From an uncultured Eubacteriales bacterium (GTDB taxonomy: Bacteria > Bacillota > Clostridia > Oscillospirales > CAG-382): a DNA stretch of 64,000 nucleotides. The DNA lies in the NCBI GenBank assembly GCA_934502885.1, contig CAKSUT010000005.1, positions 1-64,000 of the forward strand, in the 5' to 3' direction. Each line of letters opens with the position of its first letter. Within the stretch, counting starts at the first letter, position 1. The notes under the pieces were generated by a model. The model was not told the DNA's origin and searched no databases. It saw only the letters and a program-made list of their open reading frames with translations. Shown here one piece after another: positions 48,466 to 58,678 of the stretch. The position numbers and the translations under genes were made by a program.

Positions 48466-49953
48466 TTATTCGAGAGAATCGAAATAATCCTTCACAATCT
48501 CTCTTTCGTCCATGTGATACTTCTTGCCCTTAATTTCCTGATACATCTCATTTCCCTTGCCGACGAGAAGAACAATGTCGCCCTTCTTCGCGATTGAAAG
48601 TGCGTAGTGTATCGCCTTTACTCTGTCGCTTATGACTACATATTTGCCGGTGGTTTTGTTCATGCCGATGAGAATATCGGCAATAATGTCGTCAGGCTCT
48701 TCAAAACGGGGATTATCCGACGTTATAACGGATATATCGGCGTACTTTCCGGAAATCTCGCCCATTTCGTATCTGCGCAACTTTGAACGGTTGCCGCCAC
48801 AGCCGAAAACGCAGATTATTCGCTTCGGTGAGTATGCGCGCACCGCGTTGAAAAGGCTTTCGAGGCTCAACGCATTGTGTGCATAGTCGATGAGCACGGC
48901 AAAATCGCACTTCGGATGCTTTACAGGCTCTGTTCTTCCGATAACACTTACATGCTGCAATGCGCCGACGCAGGCTTCCTTGTCAAGACCCACTGTTTCG
49001 CAGGCGGCGATTGCCGCAAGAGAGTTGCTCACTGTAAACTGTCCGGGAGTCGAAACCTTAACGGGAATGCTTCCGCAAAGGTCAAAGGTCGTTTCAAGGC
49101 CCTCGTCAATTATAAACTTGGGGTTTACTGCGAATATATCCGCATTCTTTCCGAGAGCGGAATAAGTCGTCACCTTTGCTCCGGCCTCGCGCGCGATATT
49201 CTCGAAAAACTCCGAATACTCGCTGTCCGCAGATATAACGGCATTCTTACAGCGTCTGAAAAGCTCACCCTTTGTCTGCTTGTATTCCTCAAAGTCTTTG
49301 TGTTCGTTCTTGCCGATATGGTCGGGAGAGAGATTTGTGAATACGGCTGTTTCAAACTCAATGCCGTACACTCTGTCCATCATTATACCCTGCGAGGAGA
49401 CCTCCATTACAACGTGAGTGACACCGGCGTTTACCATGTCGTAAAAGATTTTGTTAAGCTCGAGGCTCTCGGGCGTCGAGTTGTCAAGCTCAATTTTTTT
49501 ATCACCGTAGTAAGCACCCGTAGTTCCTATAAGGCCGACGTTAATTCCCGAACCCTTCAGAATGTCTCTTATCATGAAGGAGGTACTCGTTTTTCCCTTT
49601 GTGCCGGTGATGCCGATAATCTTGAGCTTCTTTGACGGCTCACCGTAAAAATACGAAGATACCTTCGCAAGAGTCTTTCGGCAGTCGGGAGCGTAAAGGA
49701 ATATAGCCTTGCGCGGAAGGGCGGTTCTGTATGCGTAAAACGCCTCCTTATCGCATATTACGAATGCGGAAGCTCCGGCGGCCGCAGCATCCGGAATGTA
49801 CTTATGTCCGTCGGAAACCGTGCCGTTAATGCATATAAACAAGTCACCCTGCTTTACGTTTCTCGAATCGCTCGTTACTCCTTTTATGTCAATATCCGCG
49901 AAATCGCCGACGGTTTCGAGTCCGCAGGCGGAAGCAATATATGAAAGCTTCAT
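48466..49953 (-). CDS. murE: UDP-N-acetylmuramoyl-tripeptide synthetase
   Basis: The 495-residue Mur ligase has the ATP site GITGTKGKTSTSFM, the carbamylated-Lys region, TNLSPDHIGKNE and the C-terminal motif TSDNPRFEEPD. The DNPR motif is that of meso-diaminopimelate-adding enzymes, so the cell wall is likely meso-DAP type. aaagga precedes ATG 49953. It is the last gene of the SLH/transglutaminase-iscS-murE run, 28 bases after iscS. Confidence 0.93.
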   Translation of the reverse strand: MKLSYIASACGLETVGDFADIDIKGVTSDSRNVKQGDLFICINGTVSDGHKYIPDAAAAGASAFVICDKEAFYAYRTALPRKAIFLYAPDCRKTLAKVSSYFYGEPSKKLKIIGITGTKGKTSTSFMIRDILKGSGINVGLIGTTGAYYGDKKIELDNSTPESLELNKIFYDMVNAGVTHVVMEVSSQGIMMDRVYGIEFETAVFTNLSPDHIGKNEHKDFEEYKQTKGELFRRCKNAVISADSEYSEFFENIAREAGAKVTTYSALGKNADIFAVNPKFIIDEGLETTFDLCGSIPVKVSTPGQFTVSNSLAAIAACETVGLDKEACVGALQHVSVIGRTEPVKHPKCDFAVLIDYAHNALSLESLFNAVRAYSPKRIICVFGCGGNRSKLRRYEMGEISGKYADISVITSDNPRFEEPDDIIADILIGMNKTTGKYVVISDRVKAIHYALSIAKKGDIVLLVGKGNEMYQEIKGKKYHMDEREIVKDYFDSLE

Positions 49954-49981
49954 GATATCAATCCTTTCTGTGTTTAGTTGA

Positions 49982-51145
49982 TTACTGCCGTTTGAAAACC
50001 CTTACCGGGATAAGTGTTTCTTTGCCGAGTGCGATCGCTTTTGCGAGAATATCCGCCTCGGCTGTCGTATTAAGCTCCGAAAAGCTTATTCTTATCGTAG
50101 AGTCCGCGTCACCGTCGGAAAGACCGAACGCCGAAAGCACTCTGTTTTCACGGTGCTTTGACGAGCAGGCAGAACCTGCGGAAACGTATATACCTTTGTC
50201 CGAGAGAAAACGAAGCATAACCTCGCTCCTTATCCCCGGCACGACAACGCTCAAAATGTACGGCGACGAGATTTTCGGCTCGTTGAAGCGCACCTCACCG
50301 CAGCATTCCCTTATCCTATTTGCCGTGTAGCTTTTCAGCTTTGTTACGTAATCGAAGTTGTCTTTTGCGAATTTTGCGCCATTCTTTGCCGCTTCGCCGA
50401 ACGCACATATCGTCGGAAGCGCCTCCGTTCCGGGACGCACCGAATTTTCCTGCTCTCCGCCGAAGAGAATGGGGGAGAGACGCACGCCTTTTCTTACCCA
50501 CAGCGCACCGCTTCCTTTCGGAGCATGGATTTTGTGTGAGCTTACCGAAATCAGATCCGCGCCCGACGCGGAAAGGGGAGAAGCGGATTTCAGAAATGCC
50601 TGCACGCCGTCCGTGTGAAGTACGGCGTTCGGCGCAAGTTTTTTGCGCAGGTCGTTAAGTGTCCGTATATCGTAAACCGCGCCCGTTTCGTTGTTTACCG
50701 ACATTGCCGATATAAGAAGAACGTCGTCATTCATGTGCGCCGCGGCAAAATCAAGGTCGAGTGCGCCGCCTTTTGTCGGTATGCGCACGATTTCAAAACC
50801 CTCATCGGCAAGTATTGCCATGGAATTGTTGACGCAAGGGTGTTCGGAATCCGAAACAAGTATTCTCTTTCCGCGGCGTCTGTTCGCGTGAGCGAACCCG
50901 AGAAGTGCAAGATTTGCCGCCTCCGTACCGCCCGAGGTGAAGTATACATCGCCGTCGCCTGCCGAAAAACCGAGTGCCGACGTTATGCTCTTGCGCGACG
51001 CTTCAAGCTCCTTGTATGTACGTATTCCGAATGAATGAACCGAGGAAGGGTTTGCATAAAGCTCGGTCATTATCTGTACCGCTTTGTCCGCGGCTTCTTT
51101 GGAAACCTTGGTCGTTGCGGCGTTATCGAAGTATATAGTGTCCAA
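49982..51145 (-). CDS. Cysteine desulfurase (NifS/IscS family)
   Basis: The 387-residue PLP enzyme has MDTIYFDNAATT at the N-terminus, SGGTEAANLALLG, the conserved SEHPC His, HTDGVQAF, the PLP lysine in SVSSHKIHAPKG and the catalytic Cys loop SAGSACSSKHRENRVL. It provides sulfur for Fe-S clusters or thio-nucleosides. TTG 51145 follows gagg. No iscU is adjacent. It is 25 bases downstream of the SLH protein gene. Confidence 0.93.
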   Translation of the reverse strand: MDTIYFDNAATTKVSKEAADKAVQIMTELYANPSSVHSFGIRTYKELEASRKSITSALGFSAGDGDVYFTSGGTEAANLALLGFAHANRRRGKRILVSDSEHPCVNNSMAILADEGFEIVRIPTKGGALDLDFAAAHMNDDVLLISAMSVNNETGAVYDIRTLNDLRKKLAPNAVLHTDGVQAFLKSASPLSASGADLISVSSHKIHAPKGSGALWVRKGVRLSPILFGGEQENSVRPGTEALPTICAFGEAAKNGAKFAKDNFDYVTKLKSYTANRIRECCGEVRFNEPKISSPYILSVVVPGIRSEVMLRFLSDKGIYVSAGSACSSKHRENRVLSAFGLSDGDADSTIRISFSELNTTAEADILAKAIALGKETLIPVRVFKRQ

Positions 51146-51170
51146 AACAAGACCTCTTTCAATATTATTG

Positions 51171-52589
51171 TCAGTAAATATATTTTATGTCAAAGTACTT
51201 TGACAGGTGTACGCCGTCGGACTCTGCTTTTGCGAGCGAAATGCCGCAGTATTTTTTTTCTACTTTCCCCGGAACATCAGGAACCGGGTCGTCCCACGTG
51301 GTGTCGAAAACATAAAATGAACCGTCCGCAAGAACTACGTTCCACATATGACTTCCGTTTGAAACGGCGCAGGAGCGTATTCCGGCCTCCGCACACAGGA
51401 GGTTAAACGCGGAGGCATATCCTTGGCAAACCGCGATCCCCTCGACGAGAGCACCGTAAGCAAGATATGCCGTATAACCTGACTTTGATTTTTGCGGCAC
51501 TTCGTATGAGGTGCAGGAAACTATGTAATCGTGTATCGCCGACGCCTTTTCGAGCGTTGACATATCGGGCGATATAATGTTTCCCACAATACTCTTTGCT
51601 TTACCGGCTGCCTGAACCCCGAGTCTTGCGAGATCCTCCGTGCCGATGCCGCTTTCCGGTATTACCGTGAGCTTCACATTGAGATACCCGACACCGGAAT
51701 TTCCGGATGTCGAAACTTCGGTTGACATAAGGCTGAAATACTCCGGGTGTCTGTTGTACACCTCGCCAAAGGTTTCAAGATAGGTCTTTTTAATTTCCGC
51801 AAGCTTATCCGAACCGAACGGACAGTCGCCGTAGGTGAATCTTGCGTCGTAGATTCCGTTTTTTATCATGTGCATGAGATAAAGCGAAAAATCTTCATGC
51901 GCCCTCGGAGAAGAGTTCAGTTTCGCGGACGGGGTCGGCGTTTCCTGCGACTGCACGCTTTTATACGCCGTTTTATTCTCGGAATATTGCGCGATTCTTC
52001 TTATTACCGCACTGCATTCCGCACGTGTAATTCCGCTGTCCGGCTTGAAACAGCGCTTGCTTTCCTTTACGCTTCCCACCATGATAAGCTCCGCATAAAG
52101 AGACGAAGCGTAAATATCGTCAGTGTCGCAGTAAGGCGAGGTGTACGGAGACGGTGAAATATCAAGCGAACGGCATATGTATTTTGCCGCCTCCGCACGT
52201 GATATAACCTCGTTGGGATTAGGCTTGCCCTCGGAGAATTCATCAGTGCGCAATATACCGGCTTCAAGTGCGGCAGAAATGTATTCGGAATACCACTGCG
52301 AACCGTCATATGCCGCGCCTGTTCTCGGCTTCAGACGAAGCGTCACGCAGAGAAGCTTTATAAACTCGGCTCTCGATATCGAGCTGTGGGGTCTGAAGCT
52401 TCCGTCCGGATAACCGAGAAGAACACCCTCTTCGGAAAGAGAGGTGACGTCCTCCCAGAACCAGTCCGACTGTGCAACGTCGGTAAAGACTGCCGCCGAT
52501 GCCGTGTCGGCGCAGAATTCGGTCAGAGGATTTGCGGCAAGAACCGCCGCGGTAATGAGCGATGCAAGCCTTACTCTTTTGTTTTTCAT
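51171..52589 (-). CDS. S-layer-homology protein with C-terminal transglutaminase-like domain
   Basis: The 472-residue secreted protein has a signal peptide (VRLASLITAAVLAANPLTEFCA) and three SLH motifs (about 32-195; markers FTDVAQSDWFWEDV, GYPDGSFRPHSSISRAEF and GITRAECSAVIRR). A linker and a transglutaminase-like domain follow, with Cys in AVCQGYASAFNLL, His in GSHMWNVV and Asp in FDTTWDDP. The SLH motifs attach it to wall polymers. The papain-like triad suggests a peptidase or cross-linking activity at the surface. ATG 52589 has only a weak ggtag upstream. Confidence 0.88.
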   Translation of the reverse strand: MKNKRVRLASLITAAVLAANPLTEFCADTASAAVFTDVAQSDWFWEDVTSLSEEGVLLGYPDGSFRPHSSISRAEFIKLLCVTLRLKPRTGAAYDGSQWYSEYISAALEAGILRTDEFSEGKPNPNEVISRAEAAKYICRSLDISPSPYTSPYCDTDDIYASSLYAELIMVGSVKESKRCFKPDSGITRAECSAVIRRIAQYSENKTAYKSVQSQETPTPSAKLNSSPRAHEDFSLYLMHMIKNGIYDARFTYGDCPFGSDKLAEIKKTYLETFGEVYNRHPEYFSLMSTEVSTSGNSGVGYLNVKLTVIPESGIGTEDLARLGVQAAGKAKSIVGNIISPDMSTLEKASAIHDYIVSCTSYEVPQKSKSGYTAYLAYGALVEGIAVCQGYASAFNLLCAEAGIRSCAVSNGSHMWNVVLADGSFYVFDTTWDDPVPDVPGKVEKKYCGISLAKAESDGVHLSKYFDIKYIY

Positions 52590-52940
52590 TTTTGTACTAC
52601 CTGTCTTTATGTCAAACGCAAACGAACGGCACAATTTTCCGTACCGCACGGGCGTCAAAAAATCATTGCATCGGATGCCGGAGTATTTTTTGCACCGACA
52701 CTGATATTATAATACAGATTCCACTAAAATGCAATAGGTGAAGGCAAGATTTTTTTAAAATTGTCACAACTGAATGTAAACAAAAAAATATACCTGCCGC
52801 AGAGTACTGCATACATTCAAAAAAATTCTTGCTTTGTTGAAAGAATATACTTGACTGAAAGCACAATGCGGAGTATAATAGACAATGGTTTTGAGTGCGC
52901 ACATAAAGCGGCGCAACCTTTTTGTGAAAGGAATACAGGA
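52590..52940. promoter_or_regulatory. Intergenic region between the SLH gene and lepA
   Basis: This 351 bp divergent spacer contains the lepA promoter and several short T- and A-rich tracts. No further gene or RNA is recognised. Confidence 0.5.
52851..52879 (+). promoter_or_regulatory. Promoter of the lepA-hemW operon
   Basis: TTGACT (52851-52856), a 17 bp spacer and TATAAT (52874-52879) lie about 61 bases upstream of ATG 52941. Confidence 0.85.
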
Positions 52941-54758
52941 ATGGCAGACAACAAAGAAAAAATGAAAAAGATTCGCAATTTTTGCATTATAGCTCATATT
53001 GACCACGGCAAGTCGACCCTTGCGGACAGAATACTTGAGAAGACGGACACCGTTTCCACTCGTGAGATGGAGGAGCAGCTTCTTGACGATATGGATCTCG
53101 AGCGTGAAAGAGGCATTACGATAAAAGCAAGAGCGGTAAAGCTCAACTACACGTACAATGGCGAGACGTACGAATTCAATCTCATAGATACCCCCGGTCA
53201 CGTTGACTTTAACTACGAGGTTTCACGTTCACTCACAGCCTGCGAGGGTGCGCTTCTCGTTGTTGACGCAACGCAGGGCATCGAGGCGCAGACTCTCGCA
53301 AACGCTTACCTTGCCGTTGACAATAACCTTGAAATAGTGCCTGTTATAAACAAAATAGACCTTCCCTCTGCGGATGTCGATCGCGTCAGAAACGAAATTG
53401 AGGATGTAATCGGCATTCCGGCGCAGGATTGTCCGGCTGTTTCCGCAAAAGCGGGACTTAACATTGAAGATGTTCTTGAAAAGATAGTTACCGATATTCC
53501 TGCGCCCAAGGGCGATCCCGACGCTCCGCTTAAAGCTCTTATTTTCGACTCTTATTACGATTCCTACAGAGGCGTTGTCGTTTACGTCCGTCTCTTCGAC
53601 GGCTGTGTGAAAACCGGAGATATAATTAGACTCATGTCAACCGGAGTCACTTACGAGGTAAACGAGGTCGGACACATGAGCGCGTTCGGACTCGAAAAGG
53701 ACGAAGGACTTTCCGCCGGAGAGGTCGGATATATAACAGCATCTATCAAAACAGTCTCCGACACGCGCGTTGGAGACACCGTCACTCTCGACGCAAACCC
53801 AACAGCGGAGGCTCTTCCCGGATTCAAGAAGGCTCTGCCTGTTGTATTCAGCGGAATATATCCTGCCGACGGCGCAAGGTACGGCGATCTCAGAGACGCA
53901 CTCGAAAAACTCTGCCTCAACGACGCCGCACTTACCTTTGAACCCGAAACGTCAATTGCTCTCGGCTTCGGCTTCAGATGCGGCTTCTTGGGACTTCTCC
54001 ACATGGAAATAATCGAAGAACGACTCGAGCGTGAATTCAACCTCGACCTTATCACAACCGCTCCCTCGGTTGTTTACGAGGTAACAAAACGCGGCGGAGA
54101 GAAGTATTTCATAGATAACCCCGTAAACTTCCCGACAGGCGACGAAATAGAGTACGTCAGCGAACCGATTGTAAGAGCAAGCATAATAACCCCTGCCGAA
54201 TACGTGGGCGGAATAATGGATCTCTGCCAGGACAGACGCGGAATTTTCGTCGATATGAAATACCTCGACACCAACAGAACGGAGCTTCATTACAAGTTGC
54301 CGCTCAACGAGATAGTATACGACTTTTTCGACGCGCTCAAATCGAGAAGCAAGGGCTACGCTTCTCTTGATTACGAAATGGAGGGCTATGAGCCGAGTAA
54401 GCTTGTTAAACTCGATATCCTCCTCAACGGCGATGTTGTCGATGCTCTTTCCTTTATCGTTCACACCGACAAAGCCTACGGCAGAGCGAGAAAGATTGTC
54501 GAAAAGCTCAAGGAGAATATACCGAGACAGCTCTTCGAGATACCCGTTCAGGCGGCGATAGGCGGAAAGGTAATCGCAAGAGAAACCGTCCGCGCGCTGC
54601 GCAAAGACGTCCTTGCAAAGTGCTACGGCGGCGATATAACGAGAAAGAAGAAGCTTCTCGAAAAGCAGAAGGAAGGCAAAAAGAGAATGCGCTCTCTCGG
54701 AAGCGTCGAGGTTCCGCAGGAGGCGTTCATGGCTGTCCTCAAGTTCGACGAGGACTGA
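52941..54758 (+). CDS. lepA: Elongation factor 4 (back-translocating GTPase)
   Basis: The 605-residue GTPase has G1 [14 protein letters not shown]2 [10 protein letters not shown]3 DTPGHVDF, G4 NKIDLP and the LepA-specific C-terminal domain ([20 protein letters not shown]). ATG 52941 ([14 protein letters not shown]) follows gaaagga. It acts on stalled or mis-translocated ribosomes. It is followed by hemW, a gene order common in Firmicutes. Confidence 0.95.
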   Translation: MADNKEKMKKIRNFCIIAHIDHGKSTLADRILEKTDTVSTREMEEQLLDDMDLERERGITIKARAVKLNYTYNGETYEFNLIDTPGHVDFNYEVSRSLTACEGALLVVDATQGIEAQTLANAYLAVDNNLEIVPVINKIDLPSADVDRVRNEIEDVIGIPAQDCPAVSAKAGLNIEDVLEKIVTDIPAPKGDPDAPLKALIFDSYYDSYRGVVVYVRLFDGCVKTGDIIRLMSTGVTYEVNEVGHMSAFGLEKDEGLSAGEVGYITASIKTVSDTRVGDTVTLDANPTAEALPGFKKALPVVFSGIYPADGARYGDLRDALEKLCLNDAALTFEPETSIALGFGFRCGFLGLLHMEIIEERLEREFNLDLITTAPSVVYEVTKRGGEKYFIDNPVNFPTGDEIEYVSEPIVRASIITPAEYVGGIMDLCQDRRGIFVDMKYLDTNRTELHYKLPLNEIVYDFFDALKSRSKGYASLDYEMEGYEPSKLVKLDILLNGDVVDALSFIVHTDKAYGRARKIVEKLKENIPRQLFEIPVQAAIGGKVIARETVRALRKDVLAKCYGGDITRKKKLLEKQKEGKKRMRSLGSVEVPQEAFMAVLKFDED

Positions 54759-54790
54759 TACTCACTGAAACTGAAAGGATTTGGAAACAC

Positions 54791-56002
54791 ATGGCTGTTT
54801 CGGGATTAAAGATAAGATTTGATGCCGTCAGGAAAAATGTAGGTCTCTACTTTCATATACCGTTCTGTATACGCAAATGCAGATACTGCGACTTCTATTC
54901 CGTCCCGGGAACGGATGAAAGCTTTCGCGATTTTTATGTCCGCGCGCTGATTCTTCACATCGAAGAGCATAAGCTGCAGCTTGCCGAGTATAACGTCGAT
55001 ACAGTGTATTTCGGCGGCGGCACGCCGTCTCTTCTCACAGTTTCGCAGATAAGTGATATCATGAAAAAAATCCGCGGCACTTTTCACGTAAAGCGCAGCT
55101 GCGAGGTGTCCATGGAGGTAAATCCCGGTACCGTAAACTATGAAAAGTTACGAGGCTACAGATGTGCCGGAGTCAACAGACTCAGCATCGGATGGCAGAG
55201 TATAGCTGATAAGGATTTGCAGATCTGCGGAAGAATACACACCTCGCGCGACAACTACCTTGCGCTTGACGACGCAAAACGTGCCGGATTTAAGAATATA
55301 AGCGTCGATATTATGTTCGGTCTGCCCGGGCAAACGGTAACGAGCGTTCTCGGAAGTATCGATATGGCAATAAAGATGGGCGCATCGCACGTTTCGCTCT
55401 ACGGGCTCAAAATCGAAGAGGGGACACCGTTCGATAAGCTCAAGAACACCCTGCAGCTACCCGACGAGGACACCGAGAGAGAAATGTACTTTGCCGGCTG
55501 TGAGTATATGAAGAGCGCCGGATTTACACACTATGAAATATCGAATTTCGCGCGTCCCGGTTTTGAAAGCCGACACAACCTCAAATACTGGAACTGCGAC
55601 GAGTATATCGGCTTCGGCGCGTCGGCGCATTCATTCTTCGGAAACAAACGCTTCAACTACAAAAACAACGCCGATTTGTATATCCGAAACTTTACCGAGA
55701 ATTATTACGGCGAAACGATTGTCGATAAGTGCATAGATATTCTCCCCGGCGCCGGTATGGCGGAATATGTAATGCTCCGTTTCAGGCTTTCCGAGGGAAT
55801 CGTGTCCTCCGAATTTAAAAAACGCTTCGGCAGAACCTTCGAGTCGATATATCTTGCCAAGATAACGCCGTTTTTGAAATCGGGACACATTATAAGAACC
55901 GGAAAGGGCTATGCGCTTACGGAACAGGGAATGTACGTCTCGAATTATATCCTTTCTCGGATTGTAGATTTTGATATGGTCATTCCGGGAAGCGATACGT
56001 AA
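54791..56002 (+). CDS. hemW: HemW-like radical-SAM protein
   Basis: The 403-residue protein has YFHIPFCIRKCRYCDFYS (Cx3Cx2C for the 4Fe-4S cluster), YFGGGTPSLL, EVNPGTV, RLSIGWQS and SLYGLKIEEGTPF. It resembles coproporphyrinogen dehydrogenase but belongs to the HemW group, thought to insert haem. ATG 54791 follows aaagga 10 bases upstream. It lies 32 bases after lepA, and a strong terminator follows. Confidence 0.9.
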   Translation: MAVSGLKIRFDAVRKNVGLYFHIPFCIRKCRYCDFYSVPGTDESFRDFYVRALILHIEEHKLQLAEYNVDTVYFGGGTPSLLTVSQISDIMKKIRGTFHVKRSCEVSMEVNPGTVNYEKLRGYRCAGVNRLSIGWQSIADKDLQICGRIHTSRDNYLALDDAKRAGFKNISVDIMFGLPGQTVTSVLGSIDMAIKMGASHVSLYGLKIEEGTPFDKLKNTLQLPDEDTEREMYFAGCEYMKSAGFTHYEISNFARPGFESRHNLKYWNCDEYIGFGASAHSFFGNKRFNYKNNADLYIRNFTENYYGETIVDKCIDILPGAGMAEYVMLRFRLSEGIVSSEFKKRFGRTFESIYLAKITPFLKSGHIIRTGKGYALTEQGMYVSNYILSRIVDFDMVIPGSDT

Positions 56003-56019
56003 AAATAATGAATTGCATG

Positions 56020-56062
56020 ACCGTATGCCTTGTGTTTCTGCACGGCATACGGTTTTCTTTTT
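56020..56062 (+). terminator. Terminator after hemW
   Basis: The 10 bp perfect stem accgtatgcc/ggcatacggt (56020-56029 with 56044-56053) is followed by tttcttttt. Confidence 0.9.
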
Positions 56063-56109
56063 GCGCAAAAGCAGAAATGTAAATAAAATGTTAATTTGCG
56101 CAAATCCTG

Positions 56110-56138
56110 TTGACAATATCATATGAATGTGCTATCAT
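56110..56138 (+). promoter_or_regulatory. Promoter of the ArsR-P-type ATPase operon
   Basis: TTGACA (56110-56115), a 17 bp spacer and TATCAT (56133-56138). The spacer and -10 box contain CATATGAA half sites of the putative operator. Confidence 0.85.
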
Positions 56139-56157
56139 ATGAATACTGGTTCATATG
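56120..56157 (+). promoter_or_regulatory. Putative ArsR/SmtB-type metal operator
   Basis: CATATGAA occurs at 56120-56127 and 56136-56143, and its complement TTCATATG at 56150-56157. The last two form an 8 bp perfect inverted repeat with a 6-base spacer that overlaps the -10 box. SmtB/CadC-type repressors bind AT-rich imperfect palindromes of this kind (ATGAA...TTCAT). Confidence 0.75.
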
Positions 56158-56187
56158 AATGATAATTGAAATGAGGACGGTGATACA

Positions 56188-56556
56188 GTGACAAACACGG
56201 CGAACGGAGAAGAGCGGATAATATGCGACGGCAAGCACACTCATCCCGATAAAAAAAATGGTATGTTTGCAATGCCGAGCGATAAGGATCTCGGCGCAAT
56301 GGCGGAGCTTTTCAAGGTGTTCGGAGACGAAACAAGAATGAAAATTATGAGTCTTCTTTTAAAGAGGGAAATGTGCGTTTGCGATATAGCAGATTTTGTG
56401 GGTATGTCGCAGTCGGCAGTGTCGCATCAGCTCGGCGTACTGAAAAAAGCAAGACTTGTCAAATTCAGACGTGAAGGCAAAACAATACTTTATTCGCTTG
56501 ATGACGAACACGTAAGAGACATTTTTGTTGAAGCGCAAGACCACGTTAGAGAATGA
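56188..56556 (+). CDS. ArsR/SmtB-family metal-responsive repressor (CadC/ZiaR-like)
   Basis: The 122-residue winged-helix repressor has the helix-3 motif KREMCVCDIADFVGMSQSAVSHQL (split in two here: KREMCVCDIADF and VGMSQSAVSHQL), with the ECVC-like Cys pair. DDEHVRDIFVEAQDH carries the C-terminal Asp/His metal ligands typical of zinc sensors. The N-terminus adds Cys/His (ICDGKHTHPDKK). GTG 56188 follows gagga. It would repress its own operon until zinc, cadmium or lead binds. Confidence 0.88.
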   Translation: MTNTANGEERIICDGKHTHPDKKNGMFAMPSDKDLGAMAELFKVFGDETRMKIMSLLLKREMCVCDIADFVGMSQSAVSHQLGVLKKARLVKFRREGKTILYSLDDEHVRDIFVEAQDHVRE

Positions 56557-56572
56557 AACGGAGGAAATAGGT

Positions 56573-58678
56573 ATGAGCAGAGACAACGACGAAGAATTTG
56601 TTGGCAAAGATTCCGAAAGCGAAGAAAGGCATGAATGCGAATGCTCCTGCGGTCACGATCACACTGAACACGACCACGATCACAGCTGCGAAAAAGAGCA
56701 TCATCACGACCATTACCATGAATGCAATGAAAAATACTGTTACCGTGATGAACACAACCATGACCACGAACATGGACACGGCCGTCACCGCGGTTGCTCC
56801 TGCTGTGGCGGCGACGATGAACATGAGCTTCCGGGGATACTCGATAAGATACTAATAATTGCGGGACTTGCCCTCGGTGTTTTGGGCTTTGTGATGAAAT
56901 TCGGCGGAATACTCCCGGATTACAGTGCCGCGGCGTTCGTTGCGGCATACATCGCACTCGGATGCAACGTGTTTTACGGACTTGTATTTCAGCTTCTCGG
57001 CGGTGAGTTCTTCAGCGAGAATATGCTTATGACAATCGCCTCTATCGGCGCAATCACCATAGACGAGCCCGCCGAAGGAATGCTTGTAATGCTTCTCTTC
57101 AGAATAGGCGCGTTCCTTGAAGAGTATGCGTCCGGCAAGGCTGAGAAAAATATAAGCGACCTTCTCAATATGAAGCCGAAGACGGTAAGAAAGAAGCTCC
57201 CCGACGGTAAGTTCCGCGCCTGCGCTCCCGAAAACCTCGTTAAGGGCGATATCATATCGGTAAAGCCCGGCGAAATCATCGGTGCGGACGGCTACGTTGT
57301 TTCGGGAAGCGGTGAGGTCAACACTTCCTCAATCACCGGAGAAAGCCTCCCGGTCGCAGTTTCCGAAGGCTCCGAGGTGCTTTTCGGTTATATTAACGTA
57401 AATGCGCCGATTGACGTCTGCGTAACACAGTCTTATGCCGACGGTACGTTCTCGAAGATTATAAAAGCAATGGAGGAGAACCTTGACAAGAAGTCGAAGA
57501 GCGAAACATTTATCAAGAAGTTTGCGAAGGTTTACACTCCTGCCGTAATGATTCTTGCTCTCGTCCTGTTCCTGGCCGGAGGATTTATCACGGGCGAATT
57601 TAAGGATTGGCTCTACAGAGCACTCATGTTCCTTGCTGTATCCTGCCCCTGCGCTCTCGTTATCTCCGTGCCGCTTACGTTCTTTGTCGGACTCGGTTTC
57701 CTCTCAAAGAAGGGACTTTTGCTTAAGGGTTCGTACTTTATAGAAAGACTTGCCGTACTGAAAAACGCTGCCTTTGACAAGACCGGTACTCTCACCGACG
57801 GTCATCTTACGGTTTCCGGCGTTCTTCCCGAAAACGGCAGTTCCGTCTCCGATGTTCTCGGTTTTGCACACGCACTTGAGAAAAACTCAAATCACCCGGT
57901 TGCGAAAGCGGTCTGCGGCGAAGCCGAAAAGCAGGGCATTGCTTCAGTGCTTGCCGACGGCGTCGAGGAAATCTCCGGAATGGGTATGAAAGGTAATGTC
58001 GGCGGCAAAACGGTTTACTGCGGCAACACGGAAATTCTTAAGCTTTCCGGCATCGAATACGAAAACACCGACAAGAGTTTTTCCGGTATATATGTTGCGT
58101 GCGATGGCGTGCTCATCGGAAGAATAGTCGTTTCCGATTCTATCCGTGAAGGTTCCGCAGCTCTCATCTCGGGACTCAGAACGCGCGGTGTTTCAACGTA
58201 TGTACTCACCGGTGACAGAGGTGCCGGCGTTGAAAAGTGCCGTGAAAAGCTTGCTCCCGATAAGATATTCTCCGGACTTCTCCCTCATGAAAAATCCAAA
58301 GTTCTCGAGGGCATTATAAAAGATACCCCGGAAGGCGCAACAACGCTGTATCTCGGCGACGGTATCAACGATGCTCCCGTTATCGCACTTGCCGATATAG
58401 GACTCGCGATGGGGATTGACGGTGCTGACGTTACGATAGAGACAGCGGACGGTCTCGTTATGAACAACAAACCAGAGATTCTTCTTTACGCAATCGATAT
58501 TTCAAAGAGAATAGTTGCGAAGGCAAAGTGCAACGTCGTTTTTGCTCTCGCGGTTAAGCTTGCGGTTCTTTTAATAAGCGCTCTCGGCTACGGCAATATG
58601 CTTCTTGCAATGTTCGCTGACGTCGGCGTGCTTGTACTCGTTGTAATCAACTCGTTGAGGGGGTATAAGATTAAATGA
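56573..58678 (+). CDS. P1B-type heavy-metal ATPase with His/Cys-rich N-terminus (zinc/cadmium exporter-like)
   Basis: The 701-residue P-type ATPase has the membrane motif SCPCALVIS, phosphorylation site DKTGTLTDG, HP motif NSNHPVAKA, GDGINDAP and TGES. The CPC motif and the ArsR partner point to Zn/Cd/Pb export. In place of a folded HMA domain, the first 85 residues hold 18 His and 9 Cys in HDH-type repeats (HDHTEHDHDHSCEKEHHHDH). ATG 56573 has ggagg 8 bases upstream. It ends with ATGA overlapping birA. Confidence 0.92.
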   Translation: MSRDNDEEFVGKDSESEERHECECSCGHDHTEHDHDHSCEKEHHHDHYHECNEKYCYRDEHNHDHEHGHGRHRGCSCCGGDDEHELPGILDKILIIAGLALGVLGFVMKFGGILPDYSAAAFVAAYIALGCNVFYGLVFQLLGGEFFSENMLMTIASIGAITIDEPAEGMLVMLLFRIGAFLEEYASGKAEKNISDLLNMKPKTVRKKLPDGKFRACAPENLVKGDIISVKPGEIIGADGYVVSGSGEVNTSSITGESLPVAVSEGSEVLFGYINVNAPIDVCVTQSYADGTFSKIIKAMEENLDKKSKSETFIKKFAKVYTPAVMILALVLFLAGGFITGEFKDWLYRALMFLAVSCPCALVISVPLTFFVGLGFLSKKGLLLKGSYFIERLAVLKNAAFDKTGTLTDGHLTVSGVLPENGSSVSDVLGFAHALEKNSNHPVAKAVCGEAEKQGIASVLADGVEEISGMGMKGNVGGKTVYCGNTEILKLSGIEYENTDKSFSGIYVACDGVLIGRIVVSDSIREGSAALISGLRTRGVSTYVLTGDRGAGVEKCREKLAPDKIFSGLLPHEKSKVLEGIIKDTPEGATTLYLGDGINDAPVIALADIGLAMGIDGADVTIETADGLVMNNKPEILLYAIDISKRIVAKAKCNVVFALAVKLAVLLISALGYGNMLLAMFADVGVLVLVVINSLRGYKIK

